Below are positions 31,013 to 43,500 of a DNA stretch of 64,000 nucleotides, in pieces. Source of the DNA: Okapia johnstoni (taxonomy: Eukaryota; Chordata; Mammalia; Artiodactyla; Giraffidae); the NCBI GenBank assembly GCA_024291935.2, contig CM044314.1:25828001-25892000 (forward strand), written 5' to 3'. Every line of letters begins with the position of its first letter. Within the stretch, counting starts at the first letter, position 1. The notes under the pieces are model-generated. The model saw only the letters and a program-made list of their open reading frames with translations. It ran no database searches and was not told the origin of the DNA. Both the position numbers and the translations under genes were made by a program.

Positions 31013-31447
31013 TGAGCTATATACAAACTTCGTTAGGCATAAATAACATACATTATTTACATCCTAATATTTGATGGTCTAGAACATTCTTAAAGTAGGT
31101 GTTTAAAAGGCATATCCTCTCACATCCCTCAGGGCTTCCCTGACAATCCTCCACCCCATTTTGCTTTTTTTCTTTGTGCTTAACACCATTCTTTGAATAA
31201 ATGGATGGCTAAAATGTTCCTTGTAATTATTACTATGATAGACTGTTACACATTCCATTTCAATGTACTTAATGTAAACATAGGAGCAGACACAAGATAT
31301 CTGCTGACAAACATCATAAAACTCATTAGTTCTAGTGATACTCAAGCTCAGGAAGGTGTCTCATCGGCCACAATCAGCCCTACCCCTCACCCTTTGGAGT
31401 CTTAATTTGCATAAAATGATTTCTAAGGTCCTTTCCAGTACCCAAAT

Positions 31448-31580
31448 CTGGAGAAGGGCATGGCTACCCACTTCAATATTCTTACCTGGAGAATCCCATG
31501 GACAGAGGAGGCTGGTGGGCTACAGTCCAAAGGGTTGCAAAGAGTCAGACACGACTGAAGCAACTGAATATACACATACA
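31448..31580 (+). repeat. Bov-A SINE
   Basis: ctggagaagggcatggctac to gagtcagacacgactgaagc with a (tacaca)n-like tail. Bov-A unit without the tRNA head. Confidence 0.9.
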
Positions 31581-32799
31581 CATACACGTAACCAATGCTT
31601 CTTTTCATAAAATGTAACTAAAGCGAATAATGCTTTTTAATTTTGAAACTTACCTTGTTTACAACATAATAATGTGTAGATTATTCACGATTCCTAAAGA
31701 CTATATATAGTAACACTAATTCTCCAATATTTAGACCAAGACAAATTTAGATAAGGCAAAACCCAAACAATAAACAACAGACATGTAGAAAAGAAATAGG
31801 TCCCCTTCAGAGGACCCTCATAGGAACCAAGAATAGAAGATTATTTCCTCAGAATACTTTAGGGAAGAGGAAGTACACTGATGTGTCTAGAATGACAATG
31901 CGTAAAGGTGTGGAGAAAAAACTCCAGTTTATATCCAAACGGTGTGTCTGTTCATGCTGGGCTTTCTATGCAGTTGTGAGGTAAATCTTCCCACCGGCAG
32001 CTCCAAGACTGTGGCGAGGGGTTGTGGGCCCTGGGCTGTACCTCTAGTCACAATGTCAGCAGAATAGGGTGAATAAGCCAAAAAGACCACTCACATTTTG
32101 GCATTATACTCCAAGGCCTATTTCTTTGCCTAAGCCTTCTGACTAAAGATCACAACATCATGCTGGAGGAAGACAAGCTCAGGGCTCACAAGTGGGGAGA
32201 GGAGAGAGGCGGCAACGTATCTTTAGAAAAACAATCTCACATGACGTGTCTCCCAGTTCTCTAGATAAGGTGGTAGAACCCAGCTTAGAAGGGTGGCGGT
32301 GGGGCAGACACCATGACTGAGAGGAGAAGTGAGGTGAGGAAAGACTGGAAGAGTAATATGGGAGAGGGGCACTGTGTGCACAGAGGCAAAGGTAGGGGGT
32401 GGGAAGCACATGTTCCATTGCGAGGAGGAGCTGCCACTCAGCCCCAGCCAAGTGTTACCATGCAATATCATTATGTCTTTAAAAGAAAAGAATATACCTA
32501 ATTAAAAAGATTTTATTGCTAAAAATGCTAACCATCATCTGAGCCATCAGTAAAGTGTAGTAACAGCAAAGACCACTGACCATAGATCACCATAAGAAAT
32601 ATAATAACAATGAAAAAGTTTGTAATAATGCAAAAATTACCAAAATGTGACATAGACATGAAGTGAGCAAATGCTATTGGAAACTACTGGCCAATAGTTA
32701 AGCTTGACACAGGGTTGCCTCAAACCTTCAGTTCGTGAAAAAACACAAACAAAACACTAGATCTGTGAAACACAATGAAGTGAAGCACAAGAAGGTATG

Positions 32800-33080
32800 C
32801 TTATAATGAGAATAAACAAACTATTGCTAACTACAATGACCTTGACGGATCTCTAAAACATAACATTGGATGAAGAAATCCAGGCTCAAAAGAGAATGTA
32901 ATGTATGACCCATATACATGGAAAGTTCAGGAAACTACAGTGTTTGAAGTCAGGCAGCAGCTTCCTCTGAAGAGAGAGTGATTTGGAAGAGGGGTCTGAG
33001 AGTGCTGGGATTTCTGGATTAGGTGTTTGTGAAAATTAATTGAGCTGTACCATTATGATGTTTATTTTTCTGGAATGTAA
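32800..33080 (+). repeat. L1M-like 3' end
   Basis: Order of gaagaaatccaggctcaaaa, gtatgacccatatacatgga, aaagttcaggaaactacagt and attgagctgtaccattatga follows the 3' terminal part of older mammalian L1 elements. Confidence 0.5.
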
Positions 33081-34337
33081 ACCTGACCTCCAGTTAAAGT
33101 TAGAAAAACAAAACATTGTGAAGGACACAGATTTCTGCCCAAGGAGCTTCCCATTTATGGTCGTTGCTTTGATGGAACCCAGGTTAATAAACTCCAGTTC
33201 AACCTTTACAATGTCCCAATTCATCAAGGTAACAGACAAATGTTTTGAACTAAATATAACTGAATAAATATGGACATGAACATTATAACCAAACAGGAGG
33301 CTTGCCAAACCTCAGGTGCTGCACCCAGGGCAGGCCTAAAATTCTTCAGAGGGAGGTCCAGCATATGGAACTCTCTGATGTAAGGGCCACAGAAGGATAT
33401 TTTATTTAACTGATGGCTGGCTGCCCTGTACAATGGAGGCACAGTACTCTTGCTATGGCTTGCTTCAACATGTTCCATTTCTCTTGGAATTGGGAACAAA
33501 CAACAGGCAGATTTTCTTTGTGGGAGGAGAGAAGAAATTTTGCTAACTACTAGAAACACGCTTTGCAAACAGGCTGGCCCCCAAATCTGCACATCATGAG
33601 GATGCTGGTTTGGTGTTACCTAGTAGTGGTGAGTCTTTCTCATCAGACTTAGAAAAATGTCCTCTTGAAGGATGGTCTCTTAATTGATGTGAATTGGGCA
33701 TTCTTTCAGGGTAACAGCAAATGTTGCTTTCTTGCTCCCACATCCTCCCTAACGCTATGTGGTCATAGGTGATATTCTCTTGAAAAGTGAAAGTTCAAGG
33801 AGGCATCACCTGTATCCTTGAGTCTATGTTTGTATCACAGTATAAAGGCTAGAAGGATTATATAGGGCCTGGTCTGCAGTTCCACTGACATGCCTATGGC
33901 AGGAGTAAAAGGTTTTAAAGAAAATCTTGAGACATATGCTTGATGTAATAGCTTCAGTCATCTGAAGAAAATTAACAGCATGGCTCCTTTCTTAGGTACA
34001 TCTGGATATTGGGTTTATATTTCAATAATGTACTCTTTCAGTACCCCTTTCTAAAACTGATAAATATTTTGTTAGTCTATATAGAGTGAGTTTTAAATCT
34101 GTAATGTATAAGTATTCATTCATTTAAGAATTTCATAAAGTATTTTTTCCAAATCAGGTATTTCTTGAATGACTTTGAGTGTACTTTCAATGGCCAGTTG
34201 CCATGAATTATTAGACTTTTTTTTTTTTCTTCAGAATCTTCCAGTAGACGTCTAGAGTTTAGCTAGAAGTCTTGGCTATGATACAAACAGTGATGGAAAA
34301 CACATGAGCAGTAACAAGTTTTAATCTCGCTTCTCAG

Positions 34338-34546
34338 TACTAACATGGGCTAATCTGTGGAAGCAGCTCATTCCAGTGTCACCCAGGGTGCAGTCACACG
34401 AGGCTCTGTAGAAGGGTGTTTTTCTTTTAAATGTAATGCTTCCTCATATTTTCTTCTTAAATAGTAGCTGAGCACATTTATGTTATAGATTTGTAGTACA
34501 CTGTGGAAAAGTCTACTTTCAAGAGGACTTACTCTCTTCTTACAAG
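34338..34546 (+). other. ASPN: ASPN exon 1 (5' UTR)
   Basis: The stretch from agtactaacatgggctaatc to the donor ttacaag|gtatgt (34547) follows the human ASPN 5' UTR as I remember it, including attccagtgtcacccagggt and gtagaagggtgtttttcttt. It has no long open frame. Its exact 5' end is set by similarity only, so the transcription start and promoter lie near 34338. I see no clear TATA box. Confidence 0.75.
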
Positions 34547-37500
34547 GTATGTTTTCATGTCTTTTTTTCAGGTACTAGTGTACAATTATTTTAGTCAATA
34601 CTAAGAGGACATTAATGTTATTAACATAAATGCCTGCAAATTATATAATATAGTTTAAGGTTTATCTGTATAATTTCTTAAAAAACAGCACTTTAGATAC
34701 ATATGTAATATTACTCTAGCTTTTATGTTTTATATATAATGGATTTATTTTCAACATAACTCTGACTTCTTAAAACAGCTAGATGATAACCTGTCATTAT
34801 GCTTTACCATAAAATTTAACATGATTGAGTTTTAAAGTCATTTAAACAAATATTTTATGAATATGTTCTTTTAAAAAATAACATTAATGATAAAAAAGCT
34901 TGGGGATATTAAAAATACATTAAGTTAAAATAGTAAAAAAAATTTTTTTCCAAAATGTGGAACTATTTTATTTTCTAAGGCATTTAAAAAATATGAGTTA
35001 TTTAAATGTTTCTACTTATACATTTGAATATTCATGTTTTTCCTTGATAAATGTCTTCCTTATTTTTATGTAATGAAATGGCACTGGGCAGTTAAAATGG
35101 AGATTCATGTAACTCTAAGAAAGAATATTTATCAGCAAAGTTTAATAAGCTCTATATTCAATATGAAAGATTAGACACTTCACAACATCCAGTCAGAATG
35201 TAAAATAAAAATATCCTTTATCCCCTCTCAAAGTAAATTCTTAAAAAATTAAACAATGTATTTGATATTCTACTCCCTCATAATGTAATAGGGCACAGTT
35301 TTCTTTCTTGTTAAATCTATTTGGAGGTGTGGCAGCCATAAACTATAGCCACATGGTATAGGATTAAGTTACAAAGAAATCTTAGGGAGTCTATATGTCT
35401 TTAAAAATAAAGAATTTAAAAATTCCACTAAGAATTGAGTTGCTTAAAAAAAAAAAACATAAGCCCACACACATATAAAAGCATCTTGAAGTTTTTAGTA
35501 TTTAGAAAAATAGGATACTGGTGGAAAGAAGAGGAGATATGCAGTCTTCTGTTACAACTACTACATTAAAAAAGAATATTCAGATATCTGACCTGAGGTT
35601 TGAGACAGAATAGATTAACTTTACAAGCACAAGTTTTAAGGAAACATAGGAAAAATTAGAAAAATGAAGAGGTAGGAGTTTTTTGTTTTTAAAGGCAGCT
35701 AGGTTGCTGGATGCATTGAAAAACTGATGAAGGACAAAACATATAAAGGGAAAAGCAGCCAGCCAGTTCTTCAATCAGCTGCTATTTATACTTTTGAGGT
35801 AAAGTTAATTATTTCTTTAAGGAAATCATAGGCTTTAAAAGTATCTGTTTCCATGACCAAAAGGTACTGTGAGTAAGTTTTCAAATGCATCTTTGGATGT
35901 TTAACTTAACTTGTTCATTTACAAGTACCTTGATTACAGCTGAATTTGGTCTGGATGCCTTTTGTGAATACACAAAGGATGGTATATCACATTTATATAC
36001 TGAAAACTATTATTGGTACATGTGAAGTGATAGGAACATTTCAGCCAAGTGGACCTTTAAGGATAGGATTTAAAAGCACAGTGACTTATTTTCCTAATAA
36101 TAGTGTCTGAGAGGAAATACCATTTCACTTAGACAGATTTTCCATTCTAAGTTTGTGGAACATTTAAGCAGAAAATAGGAGCTTATGTAAATTCAGAAAG
36201 AAACTTCTTAGCTACAATTCCAGTCCTAAGAACTTGGCCAAACCTCTCGCCCCATTCTCTCCGAGGAGAGTCTGCTTACTGCCTGGAAGTCACTGTGAGA
36301 GTAAGACCCATTTAGAGGAGGCTAAGCAGAAGGGTGGACAAGGCAGGAATGAGGAGGCCAGCTTCAGGTTCCTCCACTTTAAAAGAGGGCACAGTAGCAA
36401 AGTCTCAAAGGCCTCTCCTGGCTCTAATATGTCATGGCTTGGTAATAACAGCAGTAGCATTGAAATAATATTTCAAATACTACTCAGAGAAACTTGAAAC
36501 CAAGATTCAAAGCTTTCTATGAGTAGGAAACTCTGGCAAAACTGGTTTAAATCAGGGAAATACTGAGTTTTCTTGAGAACAAGACATAAACACTTTAAAA
36601 GGTTTTAAAAATAACAATCTAAATACTGCCAAAACTAAACAAACAAGAGCTTGATCCATATTAATAAGCTCAAAATCTCAAAATAAGATAAACAACTAAA
36701 GGGCACATCATTCAAATGAGAAACAATATTCTCTACGCTCCACACTGAATAGAAAAACACTACTGTTTAGTGTTCCCTCTTGGACATTCCAGTGTTTTCC
36801 TACTGATAAAAATTGCTTAACTAGAATAGGGAGAGGCTTAGGGTCTATAATCACTTGTTTTTATCAAGGCTTTGTCATTTCAAATGAAGGGAATGACTGG
36901 TAAATTCCTCATGGAATCAAGGTTCTCCTGACTTCTCTTTTCAAGTAACCAGGATAAGAGAATGCAAAAAGATCAGATTAATTTCATGTGACTAATAGGA
37001 GACAGAAGTAGCACAGAGAGAAGATTGTGACAGAAGGCATTTTTGGTCTCTATAAAGAATTTCCTACCAACCACAGATGGACAACAGTGGAACTGGATGC
37101 CTCTTGAGGAGGTGTGCTCCCTGAGTCCTCTCACTGGAGTCATGCAATCAGAGAGCAGACACACCATCTGGTCCACAATGTTCTGGAGGAAACTTCAACA
37201 CTGGGAGGGAGTTTCAACTAAATGATATTTCCTGCTTTCGCATGTCTCCTCTCTCACTCACAAGGGAAGGGTCCAGGAAGGCATGACAGGTGGCTGCCCC
37301 CACCAGCCAGCCAAAGGAAAGCTTTCCAACTACCACAGAGGAGCCACTGCCTCATCTAGCAAGCCAGAGTTGCCATCTAATCTAAGGCAGGGAGGATCTC
37401 ATGTAGCTCATCAGTATAAGAAGAAGAGAGGAAAGGAAACTGACTGATGCTCCTTCTGACTCTGCAAGTAGGCTGATCAAAAGCCCATTGGGAGAGACAT

Positions 37501-40500
37501 GGAAGAGAAACAACCCCCCCACCCTCACTTCATGCCTGGCTTCCTTCCTGTCCTTCACCTGTACACCACCCTTCTGTGCATCCTTCCAGCTCTGCTCCTC
37601 ACACCAGTGTCCCTCTAAGTCTGTCACAACTGCTTTTCTCTTCCTCATCCCAGCCTGCATCCCGCTCCAGGGCTCTTCTATGTCACAGGGCAACATGAGT
37701 GCGGCAGGAAATCGGGTTTGCAGGAATGAAGGCAAGTCCTTGGCCTGCTGTCAGGCTACATGGAAAGGCCAAGACGTGGCATGGCTTCCCACTTTGGATC
37801 TCTAACATATTCCTCTTATTACAAGTATTTTTTTTTAAGTTTTATGGTTTTCTTAGGTCTATATTTCTGGGATATTATATGTTAGATTTTTCTGGTCTAG
37901 ACAGGGAAACTACAACCTATTTATCTCTAAGTTTCTACCCAAAACAAAAACAAAAACCAATGAAACTCAAACAACCAATCAACTCAAAAATAACCTTATT
38001 AAAATTCTTCTGCCTCCCATGGACCAGAGTAAATAGTGCTAGCCCTACCAGGAATTGTAGCTCCAAACTATTTTGAAGCATTGTTGGTTGACTTTTGAGG
38101 GGGTAGAATACAGGAAACCTTTAACTGTACTAATGCTATAGAAGTGCTAAGAAAAGGCAAAAATATATGGAGGACCAGAGCAAAGACAATTTTGTTGCAG
38201 ACTGCTATTTAAAATATTTAAAAAGCAAAATAATAATTTATAAAATATGCACCACAGACAAGAAAATAACCTTTAACTCATAATCCCTTTTATTAGGTTT
38301 GTATATTCTATTTCAACCATTTTTTTGTGTATGTATATTTTATTGACGTCTTTATTTCTATTGGTCTTAAATAGTAAATTGGAGGTTATGAGGAGTACAG
38401 AGACTTATGGTGAAGAATTTAACTTTCAGAGTCTGTGAACCACACATCTGGAGATTCTTCCAAAACATTAGAGTCACAGTGTACACAGCTGACACTGACC
38501 ACCTGCAGTTTAGTTCTATTTACTAACTTAAGCATTTATTTTTTACTTTTTCTATTAGTGCACCTGACATTTAAGCATTCACTTTCACAATAATTCCACA
38601 CTTACCTGAGAGTAGTGGATTAGAAGGTGTGTTTTTGCTTTTTGAGCAAGGAATTGTGGGAGAAGTGCATAGGGAGAAACATGCCAATTGAAAGCATCCA
38701 AATACATTCTACTTCATGGATTCTGTATCTGTGCCTAGTACCCAGTGGGTCCTGATAAATGCCCAATGAAAAACTCCAGCAACCTCAAAGAAAGCTAGAG
38801 ACAGGACATCAAATAACATTTAATTCTTCACCACCAAGGTCAAACAAGGCCACAGCAGCTATGGACCTAGAAGACAGAGCTGCAGTGCCGAACAATCTTA
38901 AAGAATAAATTGGTACTAGGGACAAGCTTTGGTTTTGATAGGAGCAAAAGCTAAATTAGCTCAAGAATGAGAATTTTAGAAATCAAGACAAGGCAGAGCA
39001 CCAAGCATTAAGGATCCAGGAACCACAAAGAAACCTGTGGTCGAGACACATAATGGAGCAAAGTTAGGCAGGCAGCCAAGAAGCAGAAACGATGTGCCAA
39101 AATGATGTTGGAAATGAAGCCCAGTTGACCACAGCCAGGTGCCAGTGCCAGGATTCCAGGGTGACTGGAATGGTAACCTGCTGACAGAAGCTGCTGGGCC
39201 GTGAGTTGCCAGCACAATTTCTCTCTGTACTATACAAATCTGACTACCCAGTCACCCTCATTTCCACCCTCTGAAAGCTGGAGTGCACTCCTTTATGCAG
39301 AGATGTATACCGGATAGCAATGTGTGGACTGGCTGGAAAGGAAGAGATGACAGAAGCCACTAGCTAAAGGAAGATAAAAGAGAGTGCTTCTGAGTGGGTT
39401 GTAGCAGAAGATGCAAGGATGGGTCAGAACACATGAGCTCTAACTCAAGTTCTAGTTCAATTTGGTCATGTGGCCTTGGGGAAGCCACTGAAGCTCTCTG
39501 TACTTCCTATTTCCTCCTGGTTAATCTGAGAGATGTATCTAGAATAAACTGAATTGACAATTCCACAAGGCAGTGCAGAGATGGGAGGGCAGAACTGTTC
39601 CTGAAGTAGTATTCACAATAATGTTATAAAAATAAACAAGCTTTTACTGTTCTGTGTCCTATATTCTCCCTTACCTAGCACAACTGAGTGTGAGTTACCA
39701 TAGGGAAATCTGACAAGGCTGGTGATGTCCACTGGGCAAAATGTGCATATTGCCGTATAGATTTCTAAGAGTTAAATAATGTTAATTATCAGGTTAATCA
39801 CTGATGACAGTAGGGTTTTTTTTTTTTTAATATTCCTCTGATGATTAAAACATATACACATATATATGAATATTTAAATTAAAGTAGTTAATTCATTTCT
39901 GATTTTCAAGTCCAGAAATAGCAAGGCGGTGGAGAGACATTAAACCTGACTTCTGGAAAATTGTAAGAAGCTGACATAATTCAAGGATTTGGGGAGCCAG
40001 GTCTTCCTGAGGTTGGGTCAATTCTAAGTGACTCTAGAAGCCTTTTGTGGCTAAGGTGCTGTCTGATGCTCAGGCATAGCAGTGCAGCCATACTGCTGGG
40101 TGACTCAGCTGCATGTGGACTACCCCTTGCCAGGCTACAGCCTCACCGATGGGATTCATGTGCGGCCAGCTGAATGCCCCAAAGGGAACACAGACACAAG
40201 TCTGTTCTAGATGATATCATAATGGTTTTACTTTTTGAAAATTAACAAAAAATGTATGTTTCACAGTTAATGGTTAAGAAACCACGCTATATAAACATAC
40301 CTGATGGAAGATCTGCCATCATACGACAATAAATCCTCAGAAGTTTCTCACTTGTACATTCCAGTTCCGTGTGGGCTTTAGAAAAACACAAATGATAACG
40401 CCCCCACCCCCGAAAAATTAAACAAAAGGAACTCAGCGGAACGATGAGCTGAGAAAGAATGGCCTGGACATCAGATGTTTTGGATAATGGAACAGATTGG

Positions 40501-43500
40501 AAGGAAGAAATCCAGTAACACTGTGGAAAAAGTAACTAACTCTGAGAATGAGGCTAGGGAGGTTGGTCGGATAGAAGTTAAAGAAAACTTCCAGATGTAC
40601 TAATGGGACATGAAGAATTTTACTTTAAAAGTGACATAGACATTAAGGCAATGGAAAGATTTTAGGAATAAAGGAATATGATAATCTGTTTTTTTTTTTT
40701 AAACAAAACATTAGTTTCCTAGGTATAAATGTAGTTCTTATTGCTCAGTATAGAAACTGAAGAAAAAAAGATATGACTCTAATAACCATTAGTATAATCT
40801 TAAAGTATCTTTTGCTACTATATAATTCTGTGATGAACACCTTTATGCACATTAGAATTGTTTCTTGAGACTAGATGCCAAAAGTAGAATTACTAGATGA
40901 AAAATAAAGATATTTATAAAGCGTCCAGTGTATATTGTTGCACTGCTTTCCAAAAACTTTTAATAAACTTACTCTCACATTAGTAACAAATAAGAATGCC
41001 ATTTCATTGTATTCTTGCCAGCCCTGAGAAATATATAGCAGCAGGAACTATATCGATTTAAACTTGAACCCAATCCTCAATGTCTACTTACTTCTAGATT
41101 GGTCCTCTACACAGGAAGACATGAAGGAGTATGTGCTTCTAGTGTTCTTGACTTTGTGCTCTGCCAAACCATCATTTCACCCTTCGTACATGACACTGAA
41201 GAATATGATGCTGAAGGACATGGAAGATGAAGGTGATAGTGATGCTGACAACTCTCTCTTTCCAAACAACATTTCCTTCTCTCTCCAAATTTGAATCAGT
41301 ACTTCACTTTAATTTCCTTCAGAGAGAATGGATGTCACTGCAGTTTCATCTTATAGAGTGTCAACTGGTTTAAACTGTGCTTTCTAGCAAAATTCTACAA
41401 TAACAAAGTAAGCTGTCTGTCCAGAACAATGAATAGGTTATAGAGTTTGTGAAATCTCTAATCTAGGCATTTTAAAGACAATATTCTATTTGTTTTGAAT
41501 GATTTGGGTTTAAAACTATCTAGAAAAGAAGTGGCTGAAATGCAAGTCACTTTCTAAAGTCTCTTAAAAATGTATAATTCTCTGCTGAGTATTTTATTAT
41601 TTTAATACTTCTAATAAAAGTGCTGTCAAACAGAAGGGCATACTGAGGGAGAGGTGTAACAGGAATATCCATTGAAATTGTAGTCAGTTATTTCCAAAAC
41701 ATGGAAGACTCAGACCTGACCCACTGTGGGAAGCCAAAGGTATAGTTCACATCTCCCATACTGGACCTGGAGCTCATCAAGGCCACTTGGAGGGTATATA
41801 TGAGCAGACAGTGCCTCTGCAAGCTTTAGATTCATTTCCCATGGTCAGAGCATTTGTGGCAATATTCAAAACTTGTTACAGTGAATTCCAGAGACTTTAA
41901 AAATGTGTTATTACGGGATACAATGAGAAAGGTGAACAAAAACCATCCAGAAAAAGACGATATTATTATCAGCTAGAATCACTGTGAAAGTCTTAATGGA
42001 ATATACAGGCACATATCTTTAAAATGACATGGCACTGTTAGCAACATATATGTCACCTACCCTGTGACCGCGGAAAATGAAACTTCCAAACTCATCAGGG
42101 GTAGGGTAAGGGAAGGTTTGTCAAAATTTATGTTACAGGTCCTGTCTGCAGAACCTCTAGCTTCCTACAAGACCTTCCACTTATTTTCTAAAATCAAAGT
42201 AATCTCCTAACAAAACTGCTGCTATCTTGGTAACCCATCAAGTTACCCCCTTTTCCCTCTTTCCAACCATGTCAAATTTCTTCAAAGAATTGTCAATTTT
42301 AGCATATAAAGGGGAAAGTATCGAGGGCTGTCAAGTGGAATGTTGACATTCACAGTATTTTTAAATATTGAATTCTTCAATTTTGGGCTATAAATATAAT
42401 ATTAATATTACTCATCAGGAGCCTAGTGGGCTACAGACCATGGGGTCATAAAGGAGTCAAATGTGACTTAGCGACTAAACAGCAACACTCTTCAGGAATA
42501 AGGATGGCTCCACTAAAAGTGTAGTAATATCTGAAACTCACTTTAAAATACATAAAAACATAAACTGATGGATGGATGGACAGTAAGTATAGTACAGCAA
42601 AATATTGATGGGAGAAAAAGGAATAATAGTTTTCACTGTAAAATTCTTTAAACTTTTCTGTATATTTGAATGTTTCAATAATAAATTGTAGAGGGAAAAC
42701 CAAGAAGGCCCCATGCTCATCAAGCATAACTATCATATGGAATGTCTGATAACAATCAGGGGGCACATTTTCAGCCATTTAGGGAAAGCAAGGAAAGTAA
42801 GGAAGAAATGCACCACATATTGCTCCTGCTAATTTACGTCTTTAAATATTTAATTAGGGCTTCCCTGGTGGCTCAGACTGTAAAGAATTCATTTGCAATG
42901 CAGGAGACCCAGTTTTGATATTTCTATCAGGAAGATCCCCTGGAGAAAGGGATGGCTACCCACTGCAGTATTCTTGCCTGGAGAAGTCCATGGACAGAGG
43001 AGCCTGGCAGGCTACAATCCATGGGGTCACAAACAGATGAATAAATTTTTGTAAATCAAATAATTTACAACTAATTAGAGGAGCTCATTATTAAAATAAA
43101 TGGGTGGTAAGGTTTTTAATAGTGTACATGAAAATAAACTTATTTATCTATTTTCTAAGCATAACTTTCTACATATTGATGCTTCTTAAAATGATCAAAA
43201 ACCACAGGCTTCAATTTAGCACTATGACTGCCTGAAAATCTGCAAAGAATGTCAATATTCTTTAGTCAAAAGTGCATGAGCAGAATCTGTGCCTCCACTG
43301 TAGGTCTCCTCCTTGTAGTCACATTAGAGCACTTCAACTTAGCTCCATTTAATGTCACTATGACTGAACTGATAGCTAGACCCAGCTAGACATCTTGTAA
43401 AAATAAAGTTACTTGATAAGACCATTAGGCCATTCCAAAGACCAATGTTTTTGTCATCTGCTACACGTTAAGTTATCTACTGTTTAATGGCAATCATGAA

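Larger units (their letters stand above)
31013..34337. other. Intergenic region upstream of ASPN
   Basis: Holds a Bov-A SINE (31448-31580) and an L1M-like 3' end (about 32800-33080). The last 300 bp before the ASPN first exon include a T-run at 34209-34220. I see no convincing TATA box. Other short frames (for example 32179-32501 and 33224-33592) show no known family. Confidence 0.5.

Noticed and set aside
37382..38076. Overlapping frames on both strands (117, 105 and 125 residues) in ASPN intron 1
   Set aside because: They overlap on opposite strands, lack splice-site support and do not resemble any family I know.
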